Origin: Lindgomyces ingoldianus
Taxonomy: Eukaryota > Ascomycota > Dothideomycetes > Pleosporales > Lindgomycetaceae
Direction: 5' to 3'
Length of the DNA: 64,000 bases
Assembly (NCBI RefSeq): GCF_010093535.1
Contig: NW_022985201.1
Span: forward strand, 73,621 to 137,620
A model generated the notes under the pieces. That model saw only the letters and a program-made list of their open reading frames with translations. It was not told the DNA's origin and searched no databases. The position numbers and the translations under genes are program-made. Position 1 is the stretch's first letter. The number at the start of each line of letters is the position of its first letter. Positions 39,577 through 52,920 of this stretch are shown here, one piece after another.

Positions 39577-41425
39577 ACGTACCTAACGGGTTGGCCGGCC
39601 ACTTTTGCCAAGCCCCCACTAAAACCACCCCATTCTAGCGCGAAACCGCCCACTTTGGCCCTGTATAGAGCAATATAACATAAGATATTATTTAGAGTCT
39701 ACTTCTGCTACTTTCTTACACGTACGTAAGTTATGCCTAGTCTAATTGCACTGCCTGCATTGCCTTTAACTTAGCTTACCTCCTTTAGCGCGCACCTGCG
39801 TCTTTAGCTTCTTCCTATTACTACGCGCTCTAAACTCCTTTAGAGCAGTTAGACAAGCTCTATCCTTAACTATTAAGGTCTCTTTTGCCTAAATCTGCTT
39901 CCTTTTATGCAATCTATGTTGTATAGCAGCCTTATTTGCTGCTTAAAGCTCTGTAATCTTCTTTTGCGCTAACACTAGCTTATGCGCAATAATTAATGCC
40001 CTCTTTAAGACCTTTTTAAAGGCCTTTACTATAGATATTAGTAAGCTATCTACATGCCTCTAAATCTTTGCCTTTATAAGCATTAATTGCAACCTAAATT
40101 TAAAGGTATTACTTAGGGTTTATAACTGCTAGGGCTTGTTGTTAATAGGTAGTAGTAGTAATAGAGTACGCAACTAGATGTTAAGGGCTATTTTAACCTA
40201 TTCTAGGTTAAATAGGACTAAACTAGCGCCTTAAAACCCTCCTTAGATATTACTAGAAGTAATTACTGCATTATAAGCGTGTATAAAGCATAGTAGAAAC
40301 TTAAGTTTTATAATGTAAGTAATCTAGTTACATATAAGATCTTTAGCTTAGCGCCTATACACCTTTTTTAAAAGGGTAAAACAACCTACATTAAGAGGCT
40401 ATAGAAGGTGTGATAAGTGTAGAGGCATGTAAATAGTAATAATTTTGTTCTTTTTATAGTACTGCTAGAAATTAAGCAAGTTGTAGCTTTTATAGCTGTT
40501 AATAATAAAAAGCTAATAAGCGCCTATAACTTTTCTTTTTATATGCTTATTAAAGTGCTTTAACTACTGCAGCCTAAGCTTATTTATTATCTAGCTATTC
40601 TTAGAGACTATAATAACCTAGTTCTAAGGCAGACTCTTCTTTTTATACTAGGCAAAGAGGTAATAGCAGCCCTTAAAGATAATAAAGAGTAAAATAGCCT
40701 ACCTTATTATGTTAATGCCCTAGATAACTGTTATCTACTCCCTATTACCTTACTATATTACCTTTAGCTGTCCTTATCTTTTTAAAGCTGTAATAACTGC
40801 TTTAGTTAATATTTAGCCTATTATAAAGCTTAACTTGTTAAAGTTATATGTGTCTTTATTCTAGATACTGTACTTAGCTTTTATGTTAGCTACTAGGCAA
40901 AACTAGCCCTAGATAACCTCTAGATCTTTATAAAGCGCTTTTTTATAATTATACTTATAATTAAACTTTATTGTAAACTTAAGGCAGTGCTTAACCTACA
41001 TACTAGGCTAGTTTAAGCTAACCTAGCCTAGATTACGCTCTGCGCGCAAGGAATTAGCTATATTAGCTATAGCTACAAGCCTAGAGGGAAATCTGCGTGT
41101 AATAAGCTTAAGTATGTACTTAACAACTACCTTTTTTTTTAAGCTTAGTTAGATTCCTTAATTTAGGCTAGCATTCTGCTTCTAAAGGCTGTCTAGCGCG
41201 TTAATTACTTAGTGTTATGTAAGAGACATTATAAATAGCTATAGCGTGTTGCAAAAAAAGTTTTAAGTCTTATTTAAAAGCCTAAAGAGCAAGCTATATC
41301 TAATGTTCTTTAGAAGATTTAATCTAGTGTTGTTGTTAAGGCATTATGTAGATAGGTAGAGTGTAGTAGGGGCTTAGCAAAAGTAGCTAGCTAACCTGTG
41401 TGGCCGGCCAACCTGTTAGGTACGT
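39577..41425 (-). mobile_element. Pogo-type transposon A3 (full length, 1849 bp)
   Basis: TA target duplication at 39575-39576 and 41426-41427. K0 near 30310 and K2 (reverse, near 10290) give the empty site (CACTTA-TATAAA). A3 is the only A-family copy with an undeleted transposase region, on the minus strand. Its right terminal repeat has two GGCCGGCC-containing subunits, the left only one. Confidence 0.9.
39690..41360 (-). pseudogene. A3 transposase remnant (pogo/Fot type, DDE superfamily)
   Basis: Reading the minus strand through the stops gives an N-terminal HTH part (about 41340-41050), then a block IKAKYSIQNKDTYNF with the residues after it that mark the first catalytic Asp region (about 40900), QGNRE and TVIQGIN (about 40730), and a basic C-terminal tail (QLQAANKAAIQHRLHKRK) ending in a cysteine motif CRQCNQTRHN near 39730, i.e. 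a CX2C-plus-H knuckle. This order is typical of fungal pogo-like transposases, which cut and paste DNA at TA sites. TAG/TAA interrupt the frame, so it is dead. The DDE residues could not all be placed. Confidence 0.78.
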
Positions 41426-42659
41426 TACATAAAAGGCACTAAAAATAAAATTCTAAGAAGATGTTCTACTGCACACTACTATTATACAAGCTTATTAAGA
41501 ATAACTAGAACTAGAACATGCTATGTTTACTATTAAGCTTTTATGTAAAGCTTTATTTAGTAACTTATAAGCATTACTTTAAGTTACTATAAACTAAAGA
41601 GTAAACTAATACCTCTAGAAACTGCCTAATGTATACTACATAGACTGCTAATATAACTCTGCATAATAAGAGTTTATATAATAAGAAGGAAGCTTCTCTT
41701 TATGTAGAAAAAGATAACATAGAAAATCTCTATCTAAGTTTAGGCTATAATTTAAAGATAACTATATATAGACAAAAAAGTGCTTTATCTACTATAAAAA
41801 AAATGTTAGTTATTAAACTACCTTTATAATAACTATATATAAGCAAAGAACTAGTATGTTACCTTATATAAAATTTTTTATAATAAGACCTTATTATGTA
41901 AAGCTATTACTTTATACATCTAAAACTTTAAAAGTTACCTTAAAAAAGAAAATAATTTACATAATGTAAAAAAAATAAAATAAAAGAGTAAAAATGCTAA
42001 AAAAGCTGTTAACTACTTTACCTCTGCTACCTATCTACACTATGCAATAGAAAAGGACATCTACAGCATTAAACCTAAAGAATATGCTAAGCAGTTTATC
42101 CTTAATAACTAATACTATATAGTATACTAAGGCAAACTATAGAACATAGGCGTAGCAAAGATTTTTACTATTAGCAAGTTTTAACTTAAGGCGTATATAT
42201 AAAAGAACTTATGTATAAAAATTAATTAAACACTTAGCTAAATAAATATTAGCTTTAAAAGCTAGACACTAAAGAGATTAATTAGTACTATATAAATTTA
42301 AAACTTAATTAGTCTAGTTATATACTACATTTTAAAGACTTTAACACTATTTTTACTATTACTAGCAGATGCTAATTAACTTAAGGCATACTTTAATAAC
42401 ATTTTAAATGTTATTATATATAAAGATAAAACTACTATACTTATTATATAAAAATAAAGACACTTTTTTTTTAATGTTAGTAAAAAAAAATTTATGTTTT
42501 TCTTTACTAAATTAAAACTTTACTGCCTCTACTACTAATTTAGACACCTTTATATAAAGAGACTTTAGAAGATGCTAACTAGCGCTAGCTATAATGTTAA
42601 TGCTGCAGTGCTAGAAGAGATTAAGAAGTTTTACTACCTTTACTAATTATATAACTAGG

Positions 42660-45110
42660 CTCTATAAAGATTTAAGTTTATAATTAAAAATAACACCTAC
42701 TTTAACTATAAAGTTATTATTAATGTTATATAAATTAATAATAAGGATGTTTTATATATTATTAATATAAATATATTATTTTAGGCTGCTACATTTCTAA
42801 AATCTATATCTACACAAGATACCTAGAATGTATTATGTAAATGCTAAATTAACACTTATTAAAGACCTCTAAACTATATTATGTATAACCTTAGTATAAA
42901 CTTTACTTTAAAGGATTTTTAAGCTTATGCAAAAATTATAAGAGCTATATATAAGCAGATGCCTATAAAAGCACATTAGGCAGTTAGAAAAGTTAAGTGC
43001 ACACACACACCTCTTTAATAAGTGTTTAACATTCTAAAGACTAAGCTAAGTAACTGTATAAATAATAAGGCTATTTTATAGATAGCAGTTAAGGCTCTAA
43101 ACAACACAGCTAGCCTACACAGTCTAGTACCTACACTGCTAGTCTTTAGAGTATACCTAAGAATTAACCTAAACTTTTTACTATTACTAGACATTATTAC
43201 ATAAGCAAGTGCTATATAAAAAGTAATAAAAATACTTTAAAAAAACTATATAAAAGTAAACATTAATTATATAATTAACACTTATAATAGCTTTATAACA
43301 TATAAAGTTCTTAACCTCCTCTTTAGCTTAAAGATTATAGTATAAAGAGAGAAAAAAGGCTAGACTAGCCTATATAAAATTAAAAGCATTAAAGGAAGAG
43401 ACATTATTATTAAAAAAAATAGCCTACTAAAGCTTTAATATACATAAGTTAAACTATACTATAAAGAAAAAAAAAAGACAACTTACCTATAATAAATAAC
43501 TTAGATAAACTAATTTTTATATAAAAAGATTTTTTAAAGAAAAGAAAAAAAAAAGCTTTATAAAAATATTATAAAGGTAGAACTAAAGCCTACTATAAAC
43601 TAAGCCTCTTAGAATAGCAATGCTGCACTAGTGTAAAAGAAAGATATAGATACTAAAAAAAGTAAAAAGTAAAAAAAACTTATATAAAGTCTAGACTAAG
43701 TATTTTTAACTTAAAAAAAAATAATTAAGCTTTATTTATTAAGCTTTATATAAATAGTGCAATTACTACACTTAAAAAACTATTTAAAGAATTAGACTAT
43801 ATAAAGATAGACACTTTAATTACTAATAGCACTTTTAAAGTTATAGTGTATAACTTAATAAAGTATAAAAGTTAGATTTTTAACCTTTACTTTATATAAA
43901 AAGTAAAAAGCAAAACAACTTAACTATATAAAAAATTCTGCCTAGTGTTTACTAGCTACTTAAATAAAGAGAAAAGAAAAATCCTTACCTAGTTACTAAC
44001 TATTTAGAGAATAAGCTAAAGACTACTTTTAGCTATAAAAGTAAGCCTAAAAGCTATGTACAGAATGCATTTTAAACTATGTAATATTACATAAGTATAT
44101 ATCTAATTAATAAATAAGCTTATGCACACACTATATATAAAGCTACTAAAGAAGATGCGCTAAAGCTTTCTACTAAATATAATACTCTAGGTTATATAAC
44201 CCTTATATAAAGCTACTAAATTAGGACTATATTAGTTTAAAACATACTATAACTACTATAAAAAAAGCTATATATGCACATCTTTTTATACAACCCCTAC
44301 CTTTTAATTACTAATAAAAAAGAGCACACTTTTAGTATTACTAGCCTATAAATAGATAACACTTTAAGCATTATAATAAAAAATTTTATATAAAGAGAAA
44401 AAAAAAAACTATAAAAAGTAAAGTTTTATATAAAAAGTAAAACTATTCTAGTAAAAAAGTAGCTTATTAAGTTTAATAGTAAAAGAATTAAACTTATATA
44501 TAACATAGCAGTTTTTACTTAAAAAAGATAAGTAAGCTACCTTTATATAATTAACTTAAAAAATAAGAATACTGTATAATAATATATTAAGTAATATGTA
44601 AAAGGGGTATATATTACATTTATATGTTAACTAGAGGTAGTATTTAACTTGTCTATTACTACATAAACTATAGACTTTTTATATAATAACATTAACACAC
44701 TTAACACATAAATTTAATAGTAGATAAATAATAGTAAGTATAGTCTTACCTTTTTACTATTATAGCTTAATAGTGTAAAGCTGTTTATTTTTATAAATAA
44801 ATTATTTACTAATAATAAAAACTTTAGCTTATAGCTAAGATTTTTAATTATATTAAGTAATAAAAACTATATAAAGTAAAGTAACTACTTTAAAATACTA
44901 AGTAATATTATACACTAGAATTTTACTAAGTATAAAAGAGTAACTAAGAGTGTTTTTACTAGTAAACTATATAGAATAGTTAAAAAGTTTAATAATGTAA
45001 TTACTTTTAGTATAGCTTTATAATAAATTATATAAACACTTAAACTACTACTAATTTTAGTAGTAATTTATATAAATTTAAAGTTTTTATATAATTACTT
45101 TATTAAGCTA
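42660..45110 (+). pseudogene. K3 pol remnant: Copia integrase and reverse transcriptase
   Basis: The integrase core is read at about 42667-43206 (RFKFIIKNNTYFNYKV, then AILQIAVKALN and VPTLLVF). The RVT_2-type reverse transcriptase follows from about 43900 (LTQLLTIQRISQRLLLA near 43985). Integrase before reverse transcriptase is the Copia order and separates K from G elements. Stops are frequent throughout. The same regions occur in K0 (46940-48343), K2 (minus strand) and K1 (4825-5724). Confidence 0.8.
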
Positions 45111-45687
45111 AGCACTACTAGTAAAAAGTAACTTATAATTAACATTATATTACTTTATAAATTATATAAGAAAAGGGAAATTACTAAAATAAAATAAATT
45201 AATAGTAAAAATAACTTAGTAAATGCATGTATAAAAAAACACTAAATTAAGCTTTTTAATTATTAGTCCTAACTAACTGCCTTTTTGTCTAGATAGAAGC
45301 ATCTGTAGACTAGCTAGATTCTATGCGTAAAGATGCTTTAAACTAACTAGACTAATAACATTTTTATATAAAGCTTATTTCTTTTTATTTTTTTTATATT
45401 ATATACACTTATCTTTTTTATTATAAGGATCTATTACTGCTAGTACTGTATAAAAAAAGAAAAGAGCTAGAGGATTGTACAGCAAAGCTTAGAAAGTAAA
45501 AGATAAAGAAAAGAAAAGCTATTTACATAGTATAACTAGCTTATTCTAACACACAGCATTACTAGGGGCAAGTCCTAATAAATAGGGTAGAGTAAAGGCA
45601 GAACATAATTAGATAAACTTACACAGACAGAAAGAAAGTAACATGTATAAAAGGTAACTTTTTAGACAAAAAGAAAAGTTACTAGTA

Positions 45688-45966
45688 TTTATACACAGCA
45701 GCAGTGTTACAGCCTAGATATAAGTAATTGCGCATAAGCAGGATCACGTATCTATATTACATAATGCTTATGCGTAAACCTTTGTGTGTAAACATCTAGA
45801 TATCTCCCTTCTTTCTTTATATAGAGGAAAGATAAGAGTAATAGAACTAGAAACATGTTGCTCTTACTTTACCTACCTTATACACTGTGCACACTGTACA
45901 CTACTCTTACTCTTGCTACTTAAGTGCTTATACTATAAGCAGCTAGCTGTTAGAGCCTATTTAACA
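45688..45966 (+). repeat. K3 3' LTR
   Basis: 279 bp. The inner start is decayed (TATTTATACACAG for TGTCTGTACGCAG). Confidence 0.9.
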
Positions 45967-46069
45967 ATTACTTTATATATCTAAAACTTTAAAGGTTACC
46001 TTAAAAAAATAATTTACATAATATAAAAAAAATAAAATAAAAAAGTAAGAATGCTAAAAAAGCTATTAA

Positions 46070-46280
46070 TGTTAAATGGACTCTATGCTAGCTATGCAAA
46101 GCAAAGAGGTTTGCACAGTGTACACATCGCGCGGGGGGGGTTGCAGGTAACTGGTGTTGATTCTTGGTTTTTCTAAGTCTGTGCGAAGGAAAGGGTATTT
46201 ATCTGTCTGTGTGTACAACTGTGACATAAGACTATGTCACGTGACGCCTAACTGCGTATCTAAATACTGCTATTTAGACA
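46070..46280 (-). repeat. Solo LTR J of a different Copia-like lineage (211 bp)
   Basis: Target duplication ATTAA (46065-46069 and 46281-46285) in K0; K3 near 42000 has the empty site. It begins TGTTAAATGG and ends ATTTAGACA. On the minus strand its end (GAGTCCATTTAACA) resembles the end of the K-family LTR (GAGCCTATTTAACA), suggesting a related lineage in minus orientation. It has an 8-G run near 46133-46140 and keeps TGA, TCA and TGG sites, so it is almost free of RIP. Confidence 0.8.
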
Positions 46281-46285
46281 ATTAA

Positions 46286-48343
46286 CTATTTTACCTTTAC
46301 TACTTATTTACACTATGTAATAAAAAAGAACATCTACAGCATTAAACCTAAGAAGTATGCTAAGCAGTTTATTTTTAATAACTAATACTATATAATATAC
46401 TAAGGTAAACTATAAAACATAGGTGTAGTAAAAATCTCTACTATTAGTAAGTCTTAACTTAAGGCGTATATATAAGAGAACTTATGTATAAAAATTAATT
46501 AAACACTTAGCTAAATAAATATTAGCTTTAAAAGCTAAATACTAAAAAAATTAATTAGTACTATATAAATTTAAAACTTAATTAGTCTAGTTACATACTA
46601 TATTTTAAAGACTTTAACATTATTTTTACTATTACTAGTAGATACTAACTAACTTAGGGTATACTTTAATAATATTTTAAATATTATTATATGTAAAGAT
46701 AAAACCACTATTTTTATTATATAAAAATAAGAACACTTTTTTTTAATATTAGTAAAGAAAAATTTATATTTTTTTTTACTAAATTAAAACTTTACTGCCT
46801 CTACTACTAATTTAGACACTCTTGCATAAAGAGACTCTAGAAGATGCTAACTAGCACTAGCTATAACATTAATGCTGTAGTATTAGAAGAGATTAAGAAG
46901 TTTTACTACTTTTACTAATTATATAACTAGGCCTTATAAAGATTTAAGTTTATAATTAAAAATAACACTTACTTTAACTATAAAGTTATTATTAATGTTA
47001 TATAAATTAATAATAAAGATATTTTACATGTTATTAATGTAGATATATTATTTTAAGCTGCTATATTTCTAAAATTTATGTCTACATAAGATACCTAAGA
47101 TGCACTATGTAAATGCTAGATTAACACTTATTAAAAACCTCTAAACTATATTATATATAACTTTAGTATAAACTTTACTTTAAAAATTTTTTAAGCTTAT
47201 GTAAAGATTATAGAAGCTATATGTAGGCAGATGCCTATAAAAGCACATTAAGTAGTTAGAAAAGTTAAGCACATATATGCACCTTTTTAATAAGTGTTTA
47301 ACATTTTAAAGACTAAGCTAGGTAACTATATAAATAATAAAGCTACCTTATAGATAGCAGTTAAAGCTCTAAACAACATAGCTAGCCTGCATAGTCTAGT
47401 ACCCACACTGCTAATCTTTAGAGCATACCTAAGAATTAACCTAGACTCTTTACTATTACTAAATATTATTACATAAGTAAGCGCTGTATAAAAAGTAATA
47501 AAAAAACTTTAAAAAAACTATATAAAAGTAAATATTAATTATATAATTAACACTTATAATAGCTTTATAATATATAAAGTTCTTAACTTCCTCCTTAGCT
47601 TAGAGATTATAGTATAAAAAAAAAGGCTAAACTAGCTTATATAAAATTAAAAGCATTAAAGAAAGAAACATTATTACTAAAAAAAAAATAGCCTACTAAA
47701 GCTTTAATATATATAAGTTAAACTATACTATAAAAAAAAACAAAGATAACTTACTTATAATAAATAACTTAAATAAACTAATTTTTATATAAAAAGATTT
47801 TCTAAAAAACAAAAAAATAGCTTTATAAAAATATTATAAAGGTAGAACTAAAGCCTACTATAGACTAAGCTCCTTAAAATAGTAATGCTGCACTAGTGTA
47901 AAAGAAAAATATAGATACTAAAAAAAGTAAAAAGTAAAAAAAACTTATATAAAGTCTAAACTAAGTATTTTTAACTTAAAAAAAAATAATTAAGCTTTAT
48001 TTATTAAGCTTTATATAAATAGTGTAATTACTATACTTAAAAAACTATTTAAGAAATTAAACTATATAAAAATAGACACTTTAATTACTAATAGCACTTT
48101 TAAAGTTATAGTGTATAACTTAATAAAGTATAAAAGTTAGATTTTTAACCTTTACTTTATATAAAAAGTAAAAAGTAAAATAATCTAACTATATAAGAAA
48201 TCCTGCCTAGTGTTTACTAGCTACTTAAATAAAAAAAAAATCTTACTTAGTTACTAACTATTTAAAAAATAAACTAAAGGCTACTTTTAGCTATAAAAGT
48301 AAGCTTAAAAGCTATATATAAAATACATTTTAAACTATATAAT
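46286..48343 (+). pseudogene. K0 integrase and start of reverse transcriptase (decayed)
   Basis: Parallel to K3 42005-44080. It includes the integrase block (about 46940-47480) and the beginning of reverse transcriptase (about 48170-48343), where K4 is inserted. It is more mutated than K3: more TAA/TAG and longer A runs. Confidence 0.78.
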
Positions 48344-48623
48344 TGTCTGTACGCAGCAGCAGCGTCACGATCTGGATACAAGCGATCGCGCACGAGCAGG
48401 ACCACGTATCTATGTCACATGATGCTCGTGCGCGAACCTCTGTGCGCAAACATCTAGATATCCCCCTTTTCCTCTGTATAGAGGAAAGATAAGAGTAATA
48501 AAACTAGAAATATATTACTCTTACCTTATCTACTTTATACACTATGCACACTGTACACTACTCTTACTCTTACTACTTAAGTGCTTATACTATAAGCAGC
48601 TAGCTGTTAGAGCCTATTTAACA
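48344..48623 (+). repeat. K4 5' LTR
   Basis: 280 bp, with the outer ~100 bp well preserved. Confidence 0.93.
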
Positions 48624-51089
48624 CTAATTAGTAGTTAATTTAATTAACTATAAATTAGTAAAAGTAATAATAAAGTACTTATACTTTATAAAGTACTTTA
48701 TTTTATTACTTATCTTTTAGAAAAAGTAATAGTAGAGTACTTACACTTTATAAAGTACTTTATTTAGTTACTTATTTTTTAAAATAGCAGATTAATTCTT
48801 TGCATTATATAGCAAGCTCTGCTACTGTATAAAGTAAAAAAGAGATAGTGTAAGACGCACACTAAAGTTACTAAAGCTGCACAACCTAGTAGCTAGATAA
48901 TAGTACATTAATCCTTTACATTATACAGCAAGCTCTACTACTATATAAAGTAAGAAAGAGATAGTGTAAGGCGCACACTAAAGCTATTAAAGCTGCACAA
49001 CCTAGCAGCTAGATAACAGTAGTACCTGTATAATTTACTAAAAAAGTAATTAACTATACTATTATAATAAAATTCTATTAGCAACTAACAACTTTATGTA
49101 ATAATAAGAAGAATAAGAAATAATTCTTATTATATAAATAACTTATAAAGGACATAAAGATATTAGAGGTAACACTATAAAATAAAACTAGCTTAAAGTA
49201 CTAAAATAATAAGATTAATATATTAAAGGCTTTAACAAGCTTATAGACTTAATTATACATAAGTTATATAAGTACTAATTTACATATAATAACTTAGAAA
49301 AGTCCTACTTTTCTAAGTATATATATAAAAGATTTTAAAGAATAGACACTATAAGACTTCTTAGCACTTAGCTACATATTTAAAAAAAAGCTTATATAAG
49401 TGCTAAAAAACAAAAGAATTACACTATAGCTAGGCACTAAAAGTACTTAAGCCTAGAAGCTGTATAATATAGCATAAAAGAAAGTAATTACACTAAAAAG
49501 GCTTTATATATAACTTTTATTACTATATAAAGCTTTGCATAGAAGCAGACTAAACATAATGCTGCTATTAACACTAAATATACTAGCATTACCTACTCCT
49601 ACACCTTAGCTAGCACTACACTAATTACTGTACAAACAATACATGCCACTCTACCTAACGCCTGCTCCACACCCTTAATTGTACACACTACTGCCTGCAG
49701 TAGTGTATGCACTACTAATACTACCTGCATAATCTATACTACATTACAGCCTGTATAAACTTCTACTCTAAAAGAAAACTGCTAAAGAAAAACTCTTAGT
49801 AGACAAGATTATATAATTTTAAAAAGCATAAAAAAAAATAATAACTATATAAGTTAACTATATAACATTTTTATAAATAAAATAAAAATCTTTATTAATT
49901 TATATTAATAGCTAAATATCTAGAAAACTTAGTACATAAACATCTTTCTAGATATTCTAGAAGGTTAGGTAAATATGCACTATATGCATAATATAGGCTC
50001 TAGAAATAACTAGAAGCATTTATATAATACTTTAAGCATTATAATAAAAGATTTTGCGCAAAAAAAAGAGAAAAAACTATAGAAAGTAAAGTTCTATGTA
50101 AAAAGTAAGACTATTCTAGCAGAAAAGTAGCCTATTAAGTTTAATAGTAAAAGAATTAAGCTTATACATAACATAGTAGTTCTTACTTAGAAGGGATAAG
50201 TAAGCTACCTTTATATAATTAACTTAAAGAATAAAGATGCTGTATAATAATATGTTAAGTAATATATAAAAAAGGTATACATTATATTTATGTGTTAACT
50301 AGAGATAGCATTTAACCTATTTATTACTGCACAAACTATAGACTCTTTACATAATAACATTAACACACTTAACGCATAAATCTAATAGTAGATAGATAAT
50401 AGTAAGCATAGTCTTACCTTTTTACTATTACAGCTTAATTATGTAAAGCTGTTTATCTTTATAAATAAATTATTTACTAATAATAAAGACCTTAGCTTAT
50501 AGCTAGAATTTTTAATTATATTAAGTAATAAAAACTATATAGAGTAAAGCAACTACTTTAAAATACTAGGTAACATTATACACTAGAATTTTACTAAGTG
50601 TAAAAAAGTAACTAGAAGTGTCCTTACTAGTAAACTATATAAAATAGTTAAAAAGTTTAATAATATAATTACACTTAGTACAACTTTATAGTAAATTATA
50701 TAAACACTTAAACTGCTACTAATTTTAGTAGTAATTTATATAGATTTAAGGTTTCTATATAATTACTTTATTAAGCTAGGCACTACTAGTAAAAAGTAAC
50801 TTATAATTAACATTATGTTACTTTATAAATTATATAAAAAAAAAAATTACTAAAATAAAGTAAATTAATAGTAAAAACAACTTAGTAAATGTATATATAA
50901 AGAAAACACTAAACTAGGCTTTTTAATTATTAGTCCTAACTAACTGCCTCTTTGTTTAGATAGAAGCATCTGTAGACTAGCTAGACTTTATGCGCAAAGA
51001 TGCTCTAAACTAACTAGACTAATAACACTTTTATATAAAGCTTATTTTTTTTATTTTTTTTATTATACACACTTATTTTTCTTATTATA

Positions 51090-51687
51090 AAATTAGAAAA
51101 GAAAAATATGTAAAAAAAATAGTCTATTTATCTAGTATATAGAAAAAGAAAAAGCTACTACCCTTTATATATAGTAGTTATAATGCAGACTATAGCTCTA
51201 CTATACACATAAAGTGTAGGCATTAGCCTAGAAGTTAGCTAATATATAATACTTAATAAAAAAAAAGGCACTAGTAGTGCTACTATAATAATAAGTATAT
51301 AAAGTTACTAGAACTTAACTATAACTTTAAACTAAAACTACATAGAAGTATTTTTTATAATGTACAACCTTTGCTGCTTACAGCTGTAGATTAGTGCTAG
51401 TAGGCAAAACAATATTAATATTATAAAATAGTAAAGCTACTATATACTACTTTTTAGCCTATTTATAATTAGCATTTTATATAAGAAAAAAGCAAAAAAG
51501 CTAAAAAATTTATATATTTATACTAAGACACTAAATAAACTACTAATTAGCAGCAGAACTAGTTAAAAGAGTAACATAAATGCGCCCTAGGCTGCTAGAC
51601 TACACAAGGATGTTAAAGACGCCTACACTAACAGCGCTAGAGGTAGAGAAGGAAGGCTAGAGAGACATCTCTCTCTCTCTCTCTCTC

Positions 51688-51726
<39 letters not shown>

Positions 51727-51733
51727 GCAGGAG
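51090..51733 (+). other. Extra ~640-bp 3' module of the K0/K4 Copia subtype
   Basis: K1, K2 and K3 go from TTATTATA directly to AGGATCTGTTAC, whereas K4 here and K0 at 54890-55808 (split by a solo LTR) carry about 640 bp between these anchors. The module ends in a CT/GT microsatellite. A decayed frame can be read in it, with fragments such as IKLLELNYNFKLKLH, that I do not recognise. A second extra piece of about 170 bp (about 51837-52005) also occurs only in K0/K4. Confidence 0.7.
51668..51723 (+). repeat. (CT)n(GT)n microsatellite in K4
   Basis: About 23 bp of CT followed by about 32 bp of GT, flanked by GCAGGCAGGAGTATCTG. The same compound microsatellite, shorter and interrupted, is at 55753-55796 in K0. 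Confidence 0.95.
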
Positions 51734-52168
51734 TATCTGTTACTGTTAGCACTGCATAAAAAAAAAAAGAGCTAGAGAATAGTATAGTAAAGCTTAAAAA
51801 GTAAAAAATAAAAAAAAAAAAGTAAAAAAAAAAAAAGACCTTATTATATACACTTTTCTACACACTTGCTTATGCAAAGATTTTACACTATTCTAGTATA
51901 AAACTTTATATAAAATAGTTTATACACTACTAAATTACTTATAAAGTAAGTGTATAAAGGCTAGATAATAATAGCTTAAAATACTTTACACTATTTATAA
52001 AGCTATTTATATAGTGTAACTAGCTTATTTTAACATACAGCATTACTAAGGCAAGTCTTAATAAATAAAGTAAAGTAAAGGCAGAACATAATTAGATAGA
52101 CCTATATAAATAAAAGAAAAGTAATGTGTATAAAAAGTAACTTTTTAGATAAAAAGAAAAGTTGCTAG

Positions 52169-52448
52169 TGTTTATACACAGCAGCAGCGTTATAATCTAG
52201 ATATAAGCAATTATATATAAGTAGAACTATGTATCTATGTTACATAATACTTGTGTGTAAACCTCTGTGCGCAAACATCTAAATATCCCTTTTTTCCTCT
52301 ATATAAAAAAAAGATAAGAGTAATAGAACTAAAAACATATTACCCTTACTATACCTACTTTATACACTGTGCACACTGTACACCACTCTTACTCTTGCTA
52401 CTTAAGTGCTTATACTATAAGCAGCTAGCTGTCGGAGCCTATTTAACA
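52169..52448 (+). repeat. K4 3' LTR
   Basis: 280 bp. The inner start is heavily decayed (TGTTTATACACAG, TATAATCTAGATATAAG); the outer end keeps GTCGGAGCC. Confidence 0.92.
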
Positions 52449-52920
52449 ATAATATTATATAAGTATACATCTAATTAACAGATAAGCTTATGTGTACACT
52501 ATATATAAAGCTACTAAAAAAGATACGCTAAAGCTTTCTACTAAATATAATACTCTAGGTTGTATAACCCTTATATAGAGCTGCTAAATTAGGACTATAT
52601 TAGGTTAAAACATACTATAACTACTATAAAAAAAAGCTGCGCATGCATATCTTTTTATATAACCCCTACTTTTTAATTACTAATAAAAAAAAGCATACTT
52701 TTAGTATTACTAGCTTATAAATAGATAATACTTTAAGCATTATAATAAAAAATTTTATATAAAAAGAAAAAAAAACTATAAAAAGTAAAGTTTTATATAA
52801 AAAGTAAAACTATTTTAGTAAAGAAGTAGCTTATTAAGTTTAATAGTAAAAGAATTAAACTTACACATAATATAATAGTTTTTACTTAAAAGAAATAAGT
52901 AAGCTACTTTTATATAATTA

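Larger units (their letters stand above)
37599..45966 (+). mobile_element. Copia K3 (nearly full length, split by A3)
   Basis: Target duplication ATTAC (37594-37598 and 45967-45971) inside K0. LTRs at 37599-37879 and 45688-45966. The interior is 37880-39574 and 41428-45687, about 6.5 kb in total without A3. It inserted into another copy of the same family. It lacks the ~640-bp 3' module of K0 and K4, so it is a different Copia subtype. Confidence 0.92.
48344..52448 (+). mobile_element. Copia K4, internally deleted derivative (4105 bp)
   Basis: Target duplication ATAAT (48339-48343 and 52449-52453) inside K0; K3 near 44085 has the empty site. LTRs at 48344-48623 and 52169-52448. The interior jumps from the gag-like region directly to the end of reverse transcriptase at about 50027-50036, so integrase and most of reverse transcriptase (about 3 kb compared with K3) are missing. 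It keeps the extra 3' module (51090-51733). It would have depended on proteins from intact copies. Confidence 0.9.
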
